A stretch of 64,000 nucleotides of DNA, from the NCBI RefSeq assembly GCF_000173415.1, contig NZ_ABXW01000042.1:62001-126000 (forward strand), read 5' to 3'. Origin of the DNA: Providencia alcalifaciens DSM 30120 (GTDB taxonomy: Bacteria; Pseudomonadota; Gammaproteobacteria; Enterobacterales; Enterobacteriaceae). Both the position numbers and the translations under genes were made by a program. Of this stretch, positions 47,915-57,283 are shown in pieces; position 1 is the stretch's first letter, and the number at the start of each line of letters is the position of its first letter. Below the pieces are notes generated by a model that saw only the letters and a list, made by a program, of their open reading frames with translations, was not told where the DNA came from and did not search any database.

Positions 47915-49285
47915 TTACTTATAAAGCTTTTTAATTTCTTGTGCGGCTGCAAAACCACGTTTTGCTTCTTTTTCTGCAATTTCAACGGACAGACCAATGT
48001 AAGAACGAGGGTCTAGCATGGCTTTGATTTCATCATTGCTAAAAGCGTCTGTGATAGTTTTGTTTTTGGTCAGGTTAGTATAAAAATCCTCACCATCCGC
48101 CGCAGTTTTGATGGCTTCTTCATACAGTAATGAGTGCGCTTTATCTTTACCCAGCTTCTCTGCCATTTTCATCATCACGTATTCAGTATTATCTAACCCT
48201 TTGTTTCTAAGAACGTTGTGTAACATTCTCTCTTCGTGAGGCACTATCGTTCTAGAAAGCTCTTCAGTTCTTAACAGAATTTCCGTCGTGAGCTCAAGTG
48301 CTTCTTCGATGAGTCCATCAAATAGCATGTAAGAACTGCTATCACCTTCATACGGTCTAACTGCGGAGTACATTCCAACACTCGGTAGTGAATACAATTT
48401 CTGGGAGTTAGCAATAATCCCTTTCGCCAGTTTCGGGTTGATTTTGTGTGGCATGGTGCTGCTGCCCACGGTACCTTTGGTGAAGCCTTCAGACACTTCC
48501 GCAATTTCTTCCAGTGTCGTGCTGTAAACTTCTTCCCCGATTTTATGGCAGATATTCGCCATCAGCGCTAAGTTTGCCATGTACTCGAGTTTATGGGTAC
48601 TTAGGTTACGCGATGGTACTTCCATTGCGTGCATGCCGGTCAGTTCAGCAACGCGTTTTTGCACTTCTAAACCAATGCCCGGCATAGAGTTAAATGCACC
48701 TACAGCACCGCCCATCATGATGGTAAATACGCGCTTTTCACACTCTTTCATTCGTTGGTAGCAGTCGATGAAATCGCTGATCCACACGGACACTTTGTAC
48801 CCGTAAGTAATTGGGATAGCGTGGCGCCCATGAGTTCTACCCGGCATCACCATGTGTTTCGTTTTTTCAGCAAGACCTGATAAGTTCTCGATGATCTCAC
48901 TTAACAGCAGCATAAATTTATTATGGACTGTTTTCATCATGTACAGCTGCGAGCTTTGCTGAATATTTTGGGTGGTAATGCCGTAATGGATGTATTTACC
49001 ACTCTCTTCAGAACATGCATTCACCAATACTTTTAAGAAGGGAACGAAGCCGTGCCCAATTTTTTGGTAAATGCGGCTCATCTCTACAAAATCAATGTTC
49101 TCAATAACCGCTTTTTCTTTAATTTCATCGGCCGCTGACTGGGGGATGAACCCCGCTTCAGCTTGCGCTTGAGCTAACATGGATTCAAACATCAGCCAAG
49201 TATTGTATTTGGCTTCATCCGATAACAGGGCTTTTATGCCACGGTCATCGATAGTTTTACTCTTAGAATCATATAAGGCTCTCAT
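47915..49285 (-). CDS. Fumarase/adenylosuccinate-lyase superfamily enzyme linked to a PTS
   Basis: 456 residues from the second ATG (49285), which is better spaced from AGGA. It has the superfamily signature GTVGSSTMPHKINPKL (with the catalytic serine loop), an early HYGITTQNIQQSSQL helix and MPGRTHGRHAIPITYG, so it is an active-looking PurB/CMLE/argininosuccinate-lyase type enzyme. Such enzymes eliminate an amine or other group from a succinyl unit, giving fumarate. It is not the housekeeping PurB by context: it sits 11 bases after a sugar PTS permease gene and shares its terminator. The natural substrate is probably a phosphorylated sugar conjugate brought in by that PTS; this is inference. 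Confidence 0.75.
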   Translation of the reverse strand: MRALYDSKSKTIDDRGIKALLSDEAKYNTWLMFESMLAQAQAEAGFIPQSAADEIKEKAVIENIDFVEMSRIYQKIGHGFVPFLKVLVNACSEESGKYIHYGITTQNIQQSSQLYMMKTVHNKFMLLLSEIIENLSGLAEKTKHMVMPGRTHGRHAIPITYGYKVSVWISDFIDCYQRMKECEKRVFTIMMGGAVGAFNSMPGIGLEVQKRVAELTGMHAMEVPSRNLSTHKLEYMANLALMANICHKIGEEVYSTTLEEIAEVSEGFTKGTVGSSTMPHKINPKLAKGIIANSQKLYSLPSVGMYSAVRPYEGDSSSYMLFDGLIEEALELTTEILLRTEELSRTIVPHEERMLHNVLRNKGLDNTEYVMMKMAEKLGKDKAHSLLYEEAIKTAADGEDFYTNLTKNKTITDAFSNDEIKAMLDPRSYIGLSVEIAEKEAKRGFAAAQEIKKLYK

Positions 49286-49296
49286 CATATATCCTT

Positions 49297-50853
49297 TTAT
49301 TTCTTCATGAACTCATCAACAGCGTTGCGAACAAATTCAACTTTCGGTCCATACACTACGTGGACGTGGTTTGCCGATGGAAAGAAGAATGCGGTACATC
49401 CTGATTCCAACATTAAATCTTTATCAATTTTATTCACTTCTGCGACATCAATACGCATACGGGTAATACAGTTATCTACGTTACGAATGTTCTCTTTACC
49501 GCCTAAGGCTTCAACAAGGATCTCGGCGATTTCGCCATAACGTTTTTCTTTAATTAAAGTATTTTTCAGGTTGCTAGACTCTTCACGACCTGGAGTTTTG
49601 ATATCAAATTTGATAATCGCCCAGTAGAAGATGAAGTAAGTCACCACCGCTAAACCGCCACCAATCAGCACTAAGAATATCCAGTTAGTGTGTTCGTACA
49701 GCAGGCCGAAGATAGTGAAGTCAAACACGGTTCCACGGATATACCCGATAGCAACGCCAGCGAATGACAACAACACTGCACCAATACCGACGATGATGGC
49801 ATAGATTAAGTACAGCAGCGGTGCGATAAACACGAAGGTAAATTCGAGCGGTTCGGTAACGTTACCGAGCATTGCGGTGAGCACCATGGTCACCAACATT
49901 GATTTAACTTCAGCGCGGTTCTCTTTTTTCGATGTTTTATAGATAGCTAATGCAATGGCAGGGAACAGGAACAGCGTCACCAGCATTTGTTGCTGCGCCA
50001 TAAAGCGCGTCAGGCTTGGCATCATTGCCCAGTATTCACTACTTGGACCTTGCTTAAATAACACTTCTGTTAAGGCTGGAACGACACCGACAAAGGTCTG
50101 TCCATCAATAACATAGGTACCACCAGCTTCGGTAAATCTAAACAGAACGTTCCAAACGTGGTGTAACCCGAATGGAATAAACAGGCGTTCACCCCCTGCG
50201 GTAAAGAATGGACCGACAGGACTTAGGAAAACGGCAGAAAGCTTCATCAAGCCTTGAACTAATACTTCCCAGATAAACGGTAATGTTCCTCCGACCATGA
50301 TCATTAAACCGACCATGATAATCGCAACCGATTTTTTACCTGAGAAGAAAGCGAAGGCGGTTGGCAGCTCGAGGTTATAGAATTTATCGGTGGCCCATGC
50401 ACCAATTAACCCTGTAATAATCCCCCCAGCGGCACTGATGTTTAAGGTTTGAATACCTAAAACCTTAATCTGTCCTACTTGACCCATAATCGCCGGATCC
50501 GCCAGTTTACCGGTGAGCACCAACCAAATATTCATGGTGATGATCAACGAAAGGTAACCCACAACGGAGGCGAAGACGGCGATTCCTTTATCGCGCTGAC
50601 TCATTCCATACGCGACCCCCATGGCGAACAGTAATGGAATATTGTCGAAGATAACGCCCGCAATAGAACGGATACTGACAAGTAATGCGTTAACGGTTTC
50701 ATTGCCGAGGAAAGGGAATCGAGCAATCATGTAGGTTTGAACTAATGCACCACTGATCCCCAGTATCATACCAATTGGAGCCAGAACCCCGATTGGCAGG
50801 AGCAGTGTCCTACCAAAGCGCTGGATTGACTCACCAAACTTTCTTTTAGCCAT
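49297..50853 (-). CDS. PTS EIICB component, glucose/N-acetylglucosamine/MalX superfamily
   Basis: 518 residues. Residues 1 to about 415 are a glucose-family EIIC with eight to ten membrane helices and the motifs LPIGVLAPIGMILG, PFGLHHVWNVLFRFTEAGG and LGNVTEPLEFTFVFIAPLLY. A linker leads to an EIIB domain with the phosphorylated cysteine in NVDNCITRMRIDV and the tail VHVVYGPKVEF. No EIIA domain is present, so it would borrow EIIA-Glc. Transport yields a sugar 6-phosphate. Followed by the lyase gene after 11 bases; that pairing is unusual and recalls malX-malY only in layout. Confidence 0.88.
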   Translation of the reverse strand: MAKRKFGESIQRFGRTLLLPIGVLAPIGMILGISGALVQTYMIARFPFLGNETVNALLVSIRSIAGVIFDNIPLLFAMGVAYGMSQRDKGIAVFASVVGYLSLIITMNIWLVLTGKLADPAIMGQVGQIKVLGIQTLNISAAGGIITGLIGAWATDKFYNLELPTAFAFFSGKKSVAIIMVGLMIMVGGTLPFIWEVLVQGLMKLSAVFLSPVGPFFTAGGERLFIPFGLHHVWNVLFRFTEAGGTYVIDGQTFVGVVPALTEVLFKQGPSSEYWAMMPSLTRFMAQQQMLVTLFLFPAIALAIYKTSKKENRAEVKSMLVTMVLTAMLGNVTEPLEFTFVFIAPLLYLIYAIIVGIGAVLLSFAGVAIGYIRGTVFDFTIFGLLYEHTNWIFLVLIGGGLAVVTYFIFYWAIIKFDIKTPGREESSNLKNTLIKEKRYGEIAEILVEALGGKENIRNVDNCITRMRIDVAEVNKIDKDLMLESGCTAFFFPSANHVHVVYGPKVEFVRNAVDEFMKK

Positions 50854-50948
50854 ATTTTTTCCTAATGACGAAGAATTATTGAAATTAACTGGAATACTAG
50901 CACTGGGTTTTTTAAATGAAATGATGTTACGGTTTTAAATATTATCTC

Positions 50949-50974
50949 AGGTCATGCTTTAAGACCTAGGTCAT
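50949..50974. promoter_or_regulatory. AGGTCAT repeats, candidate RpiR-type operator
   Basis: Direct repeats aggtcat at 50949-50955 and 50968-50974, with gacct between (50963-50967). These form both an inverted repeat AGGTC-N9-GACCT and the palindrome GACCTAGGTC (50963-50972). It lies about 100 bases upstream of the PTS start codon, in the 281-base spacer shared with the regulator gene. Confidence 0.5.
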
Positions 50975-51134
50975 TTAAATAAAGTAAATCTTTAAAAATC
51001 ATGTTGATAATGATTTTCTTATCAATGTATTAGGGATTTTTTAAATAAATAATTATTTTAAAAATATCAAAAATAATTGAGTGAGGCGTAATTAACTAAC
51101 TTTAAGCTAAATAAAAGAGAATAGAGGAACGTAT

Positions 51135-51875
51135 TTACAGTAGATTTTCTAATTCATTAATAAGTAAATCTACCAGAATAAAAAATCCGGTTCTCGATTT
51201 TGAATCATCGCGTTTGGTGTCATAACTGTCGGCAAAGCAGAAAAGCGTGTTATTCGCATATGCGGTGAGTTCATTGGTATGAAAGGCGGTCATACTGATG
51301 ATATTGGCTTCTTTCAGTTGAACGATTTTGGCGGTTTCGATGATCTTTTTCGTACCGCCTGAAAGAGAAATAAAAATGACAGTATCATTTTGGTTAACCA
51401 GACGAGTAAAGGAGTCAGAAAGGTTGTAATCATTGATAAAAAAGCAATGTAATCCGAGGGAGAAGAGTAAATGCTCGAGATAATAGCCGACGGCTTTACT
51501 GGTTCCTCGTGCTACTAGGAAAATATTTCGTGAACCGTGCAATATTTTCGCACAGTCCCGAATTTGGTCTTCATTAATCAGCGTGAACGTTTTATGAATA
51601 TTATTTTCGAGCTGCTTTTTATATGACGCTGGATTTTTTTTCTCAGCTTTATTCTGTGAGAGTATGTGATTATTAATTTGGAATTTTAGTTCTTTAAACC
51701 CACTAAACCCTAATTTCTGGGATAAGTTAATAATGACTGTTTTAGATACAAATGTTTTGGCAACTAATTCATTAATATTTAAGTAGGGAATATCGGCAAT
51801 GTTATCGGTAAGATATTTTAATACTTTTTTTTCACTGACGGTTAAGTTGTCATAATTCTTTAGAAAATCCAGCAT
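51135..51875 (-). CDS. RpiR-family transcriptional regulator (HTH plus SIS domain)
   Basis: 246 residues. N-terminal HTH_6 domain (LTVSEKKVLKYLTDNI, LVAKTFVSKTVIINLSQKLGFSGFKELK), then a SIS sugar-isomerase-like domain (ILHGSRNIFLVARGTSKAVGYYLEHLL, VIFISLSGGTKKIIETAKI) that binds sugar phosphates. It is encoded just upstream of the PTS-lyase operon on the same strand and is the likely controller, responding to the imported sugar phosphate. Confidence 0.87.
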   Translation of the reverse strand: MLDFLKNYDNLTVSEKKVLKYLTDNIADIPYLNINELVAKTFVSKTVIINLSQKLGFSGFKELKFQINNHILSQNKAEKKNPASYKKQLENNIHKTFTLINEDQIRDCAKILHGSRNIFLVARGTSKAVGYYLEHLLFSLGLHCFFINDYNLSDSFTRLVNQNDTVIFISLSGGTKKIIETAKIVQLKEANIISMTAFHTNELTAYANNTLFCFADSYDTKRDDSKSRTGFFILVDLLINELENLL

Positions 51876-52123
51876 ATCTCACCTGATCAATAGAGTATCA
51901 AAAGCCCATTTTAGTCTGGGTTCGCGTGTTATTTATGATGATATCGACACTGTGTGAAGTGAGCAAAAGCTCAACAGCGTTGATTATACGTTAAAGCCGT
52001 ATTTTATGCAGGTTTTCCGAGATTTTTTTTGATGTGAATGACTTATAAGGTCGATAATAATACTTATCTATTTAAGCTAAGAATATAAAAATGAGACGGA
52101 CCTCAACCAGAGTCTAAAAGATT

Positions 52124-52162
52124 AAAAACGCCTTGTGATAAAGCACATCACGAGGCGTTTTT
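52124..52162 (-). terminator. Intrinsic terminator of the cscB-cscA operon
   Basis: Arms aaaaacgccttgtgat (52124-52139) and atcacgaggcgttttt (52147-52162) pair over 16 positions with one mismatch or wobble. U-runs occur on both strands. Located 26 bases after the cscA stop; the remaining spacer to the RpiR gene shows no gene. Confidence 0.88.
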
Positions 52163-52187
52163 GTTTATCCTAATTCCTGCTCAATCA

Positions 52188-53633
52188 TTATTTGAGTTGC
52201 CAAAGCGTTCCTTCAGAAATAACCGCGCTGCCATGAGAAGCAAATAACATTAGCTTGCGCGCATTAGGCTGGGGATATATACGGCTAGACATTGTGGCGT
52301 CACCATCGTTGACAAAGACTTCAACGGAGGAGCGGTCAATAAAAATACGCAATGAAAGTTTATCGCTCGTAGGTAATGGAATGCTGCGATAACCGTCCAA
52401 CTCATATTCTGGGTAGTGCCGCCAGAGCACTAAGCGTTGAGATTGGCTATCAATATACAGCTCTAATCCATCGCCAACTTTATTACCTAGCGCTATGCCA
52501 TATCGTTCTGCATGGCTTTGGCGTATATCCCAAACGAGTTCTAACTCGATGGCGCTGGAATGGTCGAGTAACACTTCTGTTTTACTGAACGAGTGCGGCT
52601 TAATGGGTTGGCTCTGTTGGCGCAGTGAGTTGGCTTCAATCACTGGGCGTTGGCATAAATGCCCATCTCGTTCAAATAACTCGCGTGGTAAGGTTAAGCA
52701 GCCCGCCCAGCCTTCTTGTTTTGATGGCATCACTGATTCCCACATATCCATCCAAGCCATAATGACACGGCGACCATCCGCTGTAGTGAAGGATTGTGGA
52801 GCGTAGAAATCGTGCCCGTTATCTAGTTCAGTCAATTTTTGGCTTTGTATAAATGCACTTCCTGCTTGCCAATGACCTTGGATCACTCCTGATTGGAAGC
52901 GGTTACGATATTGATAGCCTTTGCTTTGTTGAATGCCTTGTGGGGAAAACATCAAATAGTGGTGGCTGCCACAAGGGAAGAAGTCTGGGCATTCCCACAT
53001 ATAGCCGCCATCCAGATCCGCATGTGCGAGGATCCTATCGAGCTGCCATTCTCGCAATGAACGACCTTTATATAGCAGCGTTTGTCCACAATTAGCGGCA
53101 TCTCGAGCCCCCACCACCATCCACCAAGTGCCATTTTCTTGCCAAATTTTTGGATCGCGAAAATGCATAATGCCTTCAGGGGGAGTGAGAATAACACCCT
53201 GTTTTTCAAAGTGAATACCATCAGTGCTTGTTGCCAAGCATTGAACTTCGCGGATTGCGCTATCATCGCCTTCTTCTTTGAGCCATACATGTCCGGTATA
53301 AATCAGCGAAAGTACTCCGTTGTCATTCACGGCACAGCCCGAAAAACACCCATCACGATCATAGTCATCACCCGGTGCTAAAGCGATAAGTTGGTGCTGC
53401 CAATGGATCATGTCGTGACTTGTTGCATGACCCCAGTGCATAGGTCCCCAATCTGCACTCATTGGATGATGTTGATAAAAAGCATGATATAAGCCATCAA
53501 AATAGATTAAACCATTTGGGTCATTCATCCAGCCAGCAGGCGGGGCGAGATGGAAGTCAGGGTAATAAGTATTGCCACGCTGAGCTTTAAGTTGCTCGAG
53601 AGCAAACTGTGCTTGCTGAAGTTGTTGTTTCAT
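52188..53633 (-). CDS. cscA: Sucrose hydrolase (invertase), GH32
   Basis: 481 residues, close to E. coli CscA throughout. The GH32 beta-propeller motifs are intact: nucleophile Asp in FHLAPPAGWMNDPNGL, transition-state Asp in FRDPKIW, and acid/base Glu in WECPDFFPCGSHH. A C-terminal beta-sandwich (SLRIFIDRSSVEVFVNDG) follows. It hydrolyses unphosphorylated sucrose to glucose and fructose in the cytoplasm. Its start overlaps the end of cscB by four bases. Confidence 0.93.
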   Translation of the reverse strand: MKQQLQQAQFALEQLKAQRGNTYYPDFHLAPPAGWMNDPNGLIYFDGLYHAFYQHHPMSADWGPMHWGHATSHDMIHWQHQLIALAPGDDYDRDGCFSGCAVNDNGVLSLIYTGHVWLKEEGDDSAIREVQCLATSTDGIHFEKQGVILTPPEGIMHFRDPKIWQENGTWWMVVGARDAANCGQTLLYKGRSLREWQLDRILAHADLDGGYMWECPDFFPCGSHHYLMFSPQGIQQSKGYQYRNRFQSGVIQGHWQAGSAFIQSQKLTELDNGHDFYAPQSFTTADGRRVIMAWMDMWESVMPSKQEGWAGCLTLPRELFERDGHLCQRPVIEANSLRQQSQPIKPHSFSKTEVLLDHSSAIELELVWDIRQSHAERYGIALGNKVGDGLELYIDSQSQRLVLWRHYPEYELDGYRSIPLPTSDKLSLRIFIDRSSVEVFVNDGDATMSSRIYPQPNARKLMLFASHGSAVISEGTLWQLK

Positions 53634-54895
53634 AATTCCACCGTTTTTTTCGACGTTGTCATGGGGTTGCTGACGGTTGATGTGTTTTCTGATTGCAGAA
53701 GTACGCTAGAGATTATCGTCATGGAAATGACGATGGCGGCGAGGATCATATAAGTATCGGCGAAGCCTAATGTGTCATAGCCGTACCCTGCTAACGGGGA
53801 TAAGAATGAAGCACACAGTGACGCCGTAAACTGGAAGCCGACTAAATAGATGGTTGCGGATAAGCGTTTATCAAATACAGACGTAATGTATTTAAATAAT
53901 GAAATTAAGAGAATAGGAAGTTCAACGGCATGCAGTAGCTTCATGAATGAGATAGTGATGGCGTCATCGGCAAGTCCTGAACCCAAAATACGTAGCGCCA
54001 TGATCAAACCACTTAACAATAGACCCCGTTTAGCACCGATACGATTTACAAGGAAAGGCGCTAAAAACATCCCGCCTGCCTCTAAAAAGACCTGAAGCGA
54101 ATTTAAGTAGCCGAACATCTCATTGCCTTCATTTTGATTCGCAAACAGGGAGGCAAAATAGACTGGAAATTGTTGGTCGTAGACGTTATAAACACTCACA
54201 CCACAGACAAATATTACTAAAGACCAAAATGAGCGCATACGTAAAAGTCCCAGCGCATCAGAGACAGTTAGCGATTGAGTTTTACCGAATTCAAGTTCGT
54301 TCATAGTATGAGGACGAACGTTACGTAAACGCCATAACAGAATGATAAACAGCAGTGCGCTGACAGACCCCATGGCGAAATTTAAGTTGGGATCGATATT
54401 AAATAACAGCCCAGCAAAGAAAGTGGCGCCCGCCCAACCCAGCGATCCCCACATACGGGCACGCCCATATTCAAAGCTCGCGATGCGGCTAACCCGTTCA
54501 GTGTAGGATTCAAGTGCACCGATACCAGCAAAGAACGTCGCTCCGACATAAATCCCTAACGCTGCGGCACCCGCAAAAATGTTCCATTTTAATAACGGAG
54601 TACAGACAAAAATAAACCAAGGTCCACTGATTAATAACAACCCACCCAGAAACCATAATAAATTTTTGCGTAAACCGAGTCTGTCCTGAATAAATCCATA
54701 CAGAGGCTGTGCACAAAAAGCCGTTAGACTAATGACTGAAAAAATAATGCCGGTATCAGTACCCTTTAAGCCAATTTTTTGGCTGAGCCACAGAGAGACT
54801 AAGGAAAACACGGATGACCATGTCCAAAAGAATGTAAATAATAAGCCGCTTAATGTGAGATAGGCATGTATGTTAGCGCGTGTTTTTTTGCCCAT
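53630..54895 (-). CDS. cscB: Sucrose:proton symporter, LacY/CscB family
   Basis: 421 residues, twelve membrane helices of the oligosaccharide:H+ symporter family. LacY functional residues are recognisable: Glu in ESYTERVSR, Arg in FEYGRARMWG, Asp in YDQQF, and the His/Glu pair in LLHAVELPILLISLFKYI. Sequence seems roughly as close to LacY, RafB and MelY as to CscB, but operon fusion to cscA and divergence from cscR-cscK make sucrose the likely substrate. First gene of the cscB-cscA operon. Confidence 0.85.
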   Translation of the reverse strand: MGKKTRANIHAYLTLSGLLFTFFWTWSSVFSLVSLWLSQKIGLKGTDTGIIFSVISLTAFCAQPLYGFIQDRLGLRKNLLWFLGGLLLISGPWFIFVCTPLLKWNIFAGAAALGIYVGATFFAGIGALESYTERVSRIASFEYGRARMWGSLGWAGATFFAGLLFNIDPNLNFAMGSVSALLFIILLWRLRNVRPHTMNELEFGKTQSLTVSDALGLLRMRSFWSLVIFVCGVSVYNVYDQQFPVYFASLFANQNEGNEMFGYLNSLQVFLEAGGMFLAPFLVNRIGAKRGLLLSGLIMALRILGSGLADDAITISFMKLLHAVELPILLISLFKYITSVFDKRLSATIYLVGFQFTASLCASFLSPLAGYGYDTLGFADTYMILAAIVISMTIISSVLLQSENTSTVSNPMTTSKKTVEL

Positions 54896-54931
54896 AGCTA
54901 TTCTCCTACTGTCAGAATACCTATATTGTTA

Positions 54932-55010
54932 ATGTTAACATCAGCATTAGAAAAGAAGGCATTGTGCATAAATATGATGTTAATCACCAATGTTAACATT
55001 AACATTGGTG
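54932..55010. promoter_or_regulatory. CscR-type operators in the csc divergent promoter
   Basis: A palindrome with perfect 11-base arms caccaatgtta (54985-54995) and taacattggtg (55000-55010). A second copy of its core atgttaacat lies at 54932-54941, 58 bases from the same core in the first. They sit in the 253-base spacer between cscB and cscR, suited to a looped LacI-family repression complex. Confidence 0.8.
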
Positions 55011-55148
55011 GTATGTGAGGGGTGTCACAGGTTTTTTATTATCACAATCATGTGGCTATTTTTTGGTTGATATACTCCGATGAAAAGACGTTGGATAAGT
55101 CATTTCATCGCTTAAGACACATGTCGAATTTAGAGCGCAGAGGGCAAA

Positions 55149-56144
55149 ATGGTACTCTTAAAAGATGTCGCAAAGCTGGCTGGTGTTTCAATGATGACGG
55201 TTTCAAGAGCGATTAATAATCCTGAGAAACTGAAAAAAGAGACACTGGCGCGTATTCAAAAAGCAATTAGCGAAACGGGTTATACCCCTGACCTCTCTGC
55301 ACGCATGATACGCGGTACGCGTTCAGGACAAAAACCGCGAACTATTGGCGTGTTAGCACTTGATACGGCGACCTCGCCATTTTCTGTCGATATTACGCTC
55401 TCTATTGAAGAAACGGCGCGTTCACATGGTTGGAATAGTTATGTTGTGAATATGCTAGAAGGTGATGATCCTGAAGCCATCGCGAGTCTGCTTTTTTCGC
55501 ATCGCCCTGATGGCATTATTTATACGACAATGGGGCTACGGCAGGTTGAAATAACCAAGCACATGATGAAAGTTCCACTGGTACTCGCCAATTGTGAAAG
55601 TTTGAATGTACAGACTGCTAGCTATGTGCCGGATGATGAAGATGGGCAATATAACGCGGTTAATGCACTATTAAATGCAGGTTATCGTCGACCATTGTGT
55701 CTATATTTACCTGCCAATCATCCAGCGACTATCCGTCGATCTCTTGGGGTCAAACGTGCTTGTGAGGAGCATGGTATTCATGCCGACACGCTCATCCATC
55801 ATTTTTTGATGATGGACAATTATTCGGATATTCCTGAAATCGTGCGTCAGCAGATCCACCATGGTAAAGCGAACTTTGATTCAGTCATCTGTGGAAACGA
55901 TCGGATCGCCTTTATTGTTTATCAGATCTTGCTAGAAAGTGGATTAAAGATCCCAAAAGACGTGGCGGTGGTTGGCTATGACAACATGGTTGGGATCGGT
56001 GAATTATTTATCCCTCCGCTTTCAACGGTACAGCTTCCCCATTATGAGATAGGCAAGCGCAGTGCGTTGCATATCATTAATGGGGAGACACACCGAGATA
56101 CCGTTTATATTTCATCGCCTTGGCTACCAAGGGATTCAATTTAA
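55149..56144 (+). CDS. cscR: Sucrose operon repressor, LacI family
   Basis: 331 residues. The LacI helix-turn-helix LLKDVAKLAGVSMMTVSRAINN is at the N-terminus with the hinge helix PDLSARMIR. The periplasmic-binding-like core closely parallels E. coli CscR (VLALDTATSPFSVDI, HRPDGIIYTTMGLR, VICGNDRIAFIVYQILL, PPLSTVQLPH). GAGGG precedes the ATG. It represses cscBA and cscRK and is released by sucrose or fructose-derived inducers. Confidence 0.92.
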   Translation: MVLLKDVAKLAGVSMMTVSRAINNPEKLKKETLARIQKAISETGYTPDLSARMIRGTRSGQKPRTIGVLALDTATSPFSVDITLSIEETARSHGWNSYVVNMLEGDDPEAIASLLFSHRPDGIIYTTMGLRQVEITKHMMKVPLVLANCESLNVQTASYVPDDEDGQYNAVNALLNAGYRRPLCLYLPANHPATIRRSLGVKRACEEHGIHADTLIHHFLMMDNYSDIPEIVRQQIHHGKANFDSVICGNDRIAFIVYQILLESGLKIPKDVAVVGYDNMVGIGELFIPPLSTVQLPHYEIGKRSALHIINGETHRDTVYISSPWLPRDSI

Positions 56145-56172
56145 TTTTTAACTATTATCTGTGGAGTAATTT

Positions 56173-57096
56173 ATGACCGATAAAGTGTGGGTCCTTGGTG
56201 ATGCTGTCATTGATCTGATCCCTGAAAGAGATGGTTGCTTATTACAGCTTCCGGGGGGAGCGCCTGCCAATGTCGCTGTTGGTATCGCTCGCCTTGATGG
56301 TCAAAGTGGGTTTATTGGTCGAGTGGGGAACGATCCATTCGGTCGCTTTATGCGCCGTACACTCGCACAAGAGAATGTGGATATCGCTTATATGAAGTTA
56401 GATCCACAACATCGCACATCGACCGTGGTAGTTGAACTTGATGACGAGGGGGAGCGGACTTTTACGTTTATGGTACGTCCTGCGGCAGATCTTTTCTTAG
56501 AAATTGAAGATTTACCCGTATTCCAGAAAAATGAGTGGTTACATGCTTGCTCTATTGCTCTTAGTGCTGAGCCGAGTCGTAGCACAACATTTCATGCCAT
56601 GGAAATGATTCGCCGTGTAGGGGGCCGAGTGAGTTTTGATCCGAATATTCGAACTGACCTATGGCAGGATGAAACCCTGTTACGTGAGTGCTTAGATAAA
56701 GCGCTGACATGTGCATCTGTGGTGAAGTTATCCGAAGAGGAACTGTTTTTTCTAAGTGGTAAAACCGATATTCAGCAAGGTATTACACATCTTTCAGCGC
56801 AATACTCTTTTGATTTACTGTTGGTCACTTTAGGTAAAAACGGCGTGATGGCGTGTTGGCAGGGCAATATACTGCATTATTCGGCTAGGTCAGTCGTGGT
56901 CGTTGATACTACTGGTGCGGGAGATGCTTTTGTCGCTGGTTTATTAGCTGGATTGGCTGTCTATGGTTTACCCCATGATGAAAACACTCTTGGTATCATT
57001 ATAGGGCAAGCACAAATTTGTGGTGCATTAGCCACGACTGCGAAAGGGGCAATGACGGCATTACCTTACCGTCAAGCGCTACAAAAGAGCCTTTAG
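56173..57096 (+). CDS. cscK: Fructokinase, PfkB family
   Basis: 307 residues, near E. coli CscK/ScrK: VWVLGDAVIDLIPE start, PGGAPANVAVGIARL, and the PfkB signature DTTGAGDAFVAGLLAGL with the catalytic Asp. It phosphorylates fructose released by CscA to fructose-6-phosphate. It follows cscR by 28 bases on the plus strand. Together cscA, cscB, cscR and cscK make a complete non-PTS sucrose pathway. Confidence 0.94.
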   Translation: MTDKVWVLGDAVIDLIPERDGCLLQLPGGAPANVAVGIARLDGQSGFIGRVGNDPFGRFMRRTLAQENVDIAYMKLDPQHRTSTVVVELDDEGERTFTFMVRPAADLFLEIEDLPVFQKNEWLHACSIALSAEPSRSTTFHAMEMIRRVGGRVSFDPNIRTDLWQDETLLRECLDKALTCASVVKLSEEELFFLSGKTDIQQGITHLSAQYSFDLLLVTLGKNGVMACWQGNILHYSARSVVVVDTTGAGDAFVAGLLAGLAVYGLPHDENTLGIIIGQAQICGALATTAKGAMTALPYRQALQKSL

Positions 57097-57173
57097 TATG
57101 ATTTTATTTTTATGGATATTGTGAAAATGCAGCAAGGACGGAACGATTTATCAACGTGATTTGCCAGAAAAGC

Positions 57174-57201
57174 AAAAACCCGCCACTAGGGCGGGTTTTT
57201 T
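57174..57201. terminator. Bidirectional terminator between cscK and tRNA-Phe
   Basis: Arms aaaaacccgcc (57174-57184) and ggcgggttttt (57190-57200) pair perfectly around a five-base loop, with a U-run in both directions. It ends cscK on the plus strand and the tRNA transcript on the minus strand. Confidence 0.92.
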
Positions 57202-57207
57202 AAATAG

Positions 57208-57283
57208 TGGTGCCCGGACTCGGAATCGAACCAAGGACACGGGGATTTTCAATCCCCTGCTCTACCGACTGAGCTATCCGGGC
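57208..57283 (-). tRNA. pheV: tRNA-Phe (GAA)
   Basis: 76 bases including the encoded CCA. Read on the minus strand: acceptor GCCCGGA pairs with TCCGGGC, D-stem GCTC/GAGC, anticodon stem GGGGA/TCCCC around TTGAAAA (anticodon GAA), and T-loop GGTTCGATTCC. It matches the highly conserved enterobacterial tRNA-Phe. Symbol choice between pheU and pheV is arbitrary. No integrase or repeated tRNA end is adjacent. Confidence 0.96.

Noticed and set aside
47915..49285. Housekeeping adenylosuccinate lyase PurB
   Set aside because: Superfamily motifs fit, but the gene shares an operon with a sugar PTS and lacks the usual purB neighbours (hflD, phoPQ); treated as a paralogue with a different substrate.
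57208..57283. tRNA-Phe as an integration site of a genomic island
   Set aside because: No integrase, no repeated tRNA 3' end and ordinary genes on both sides within the window.
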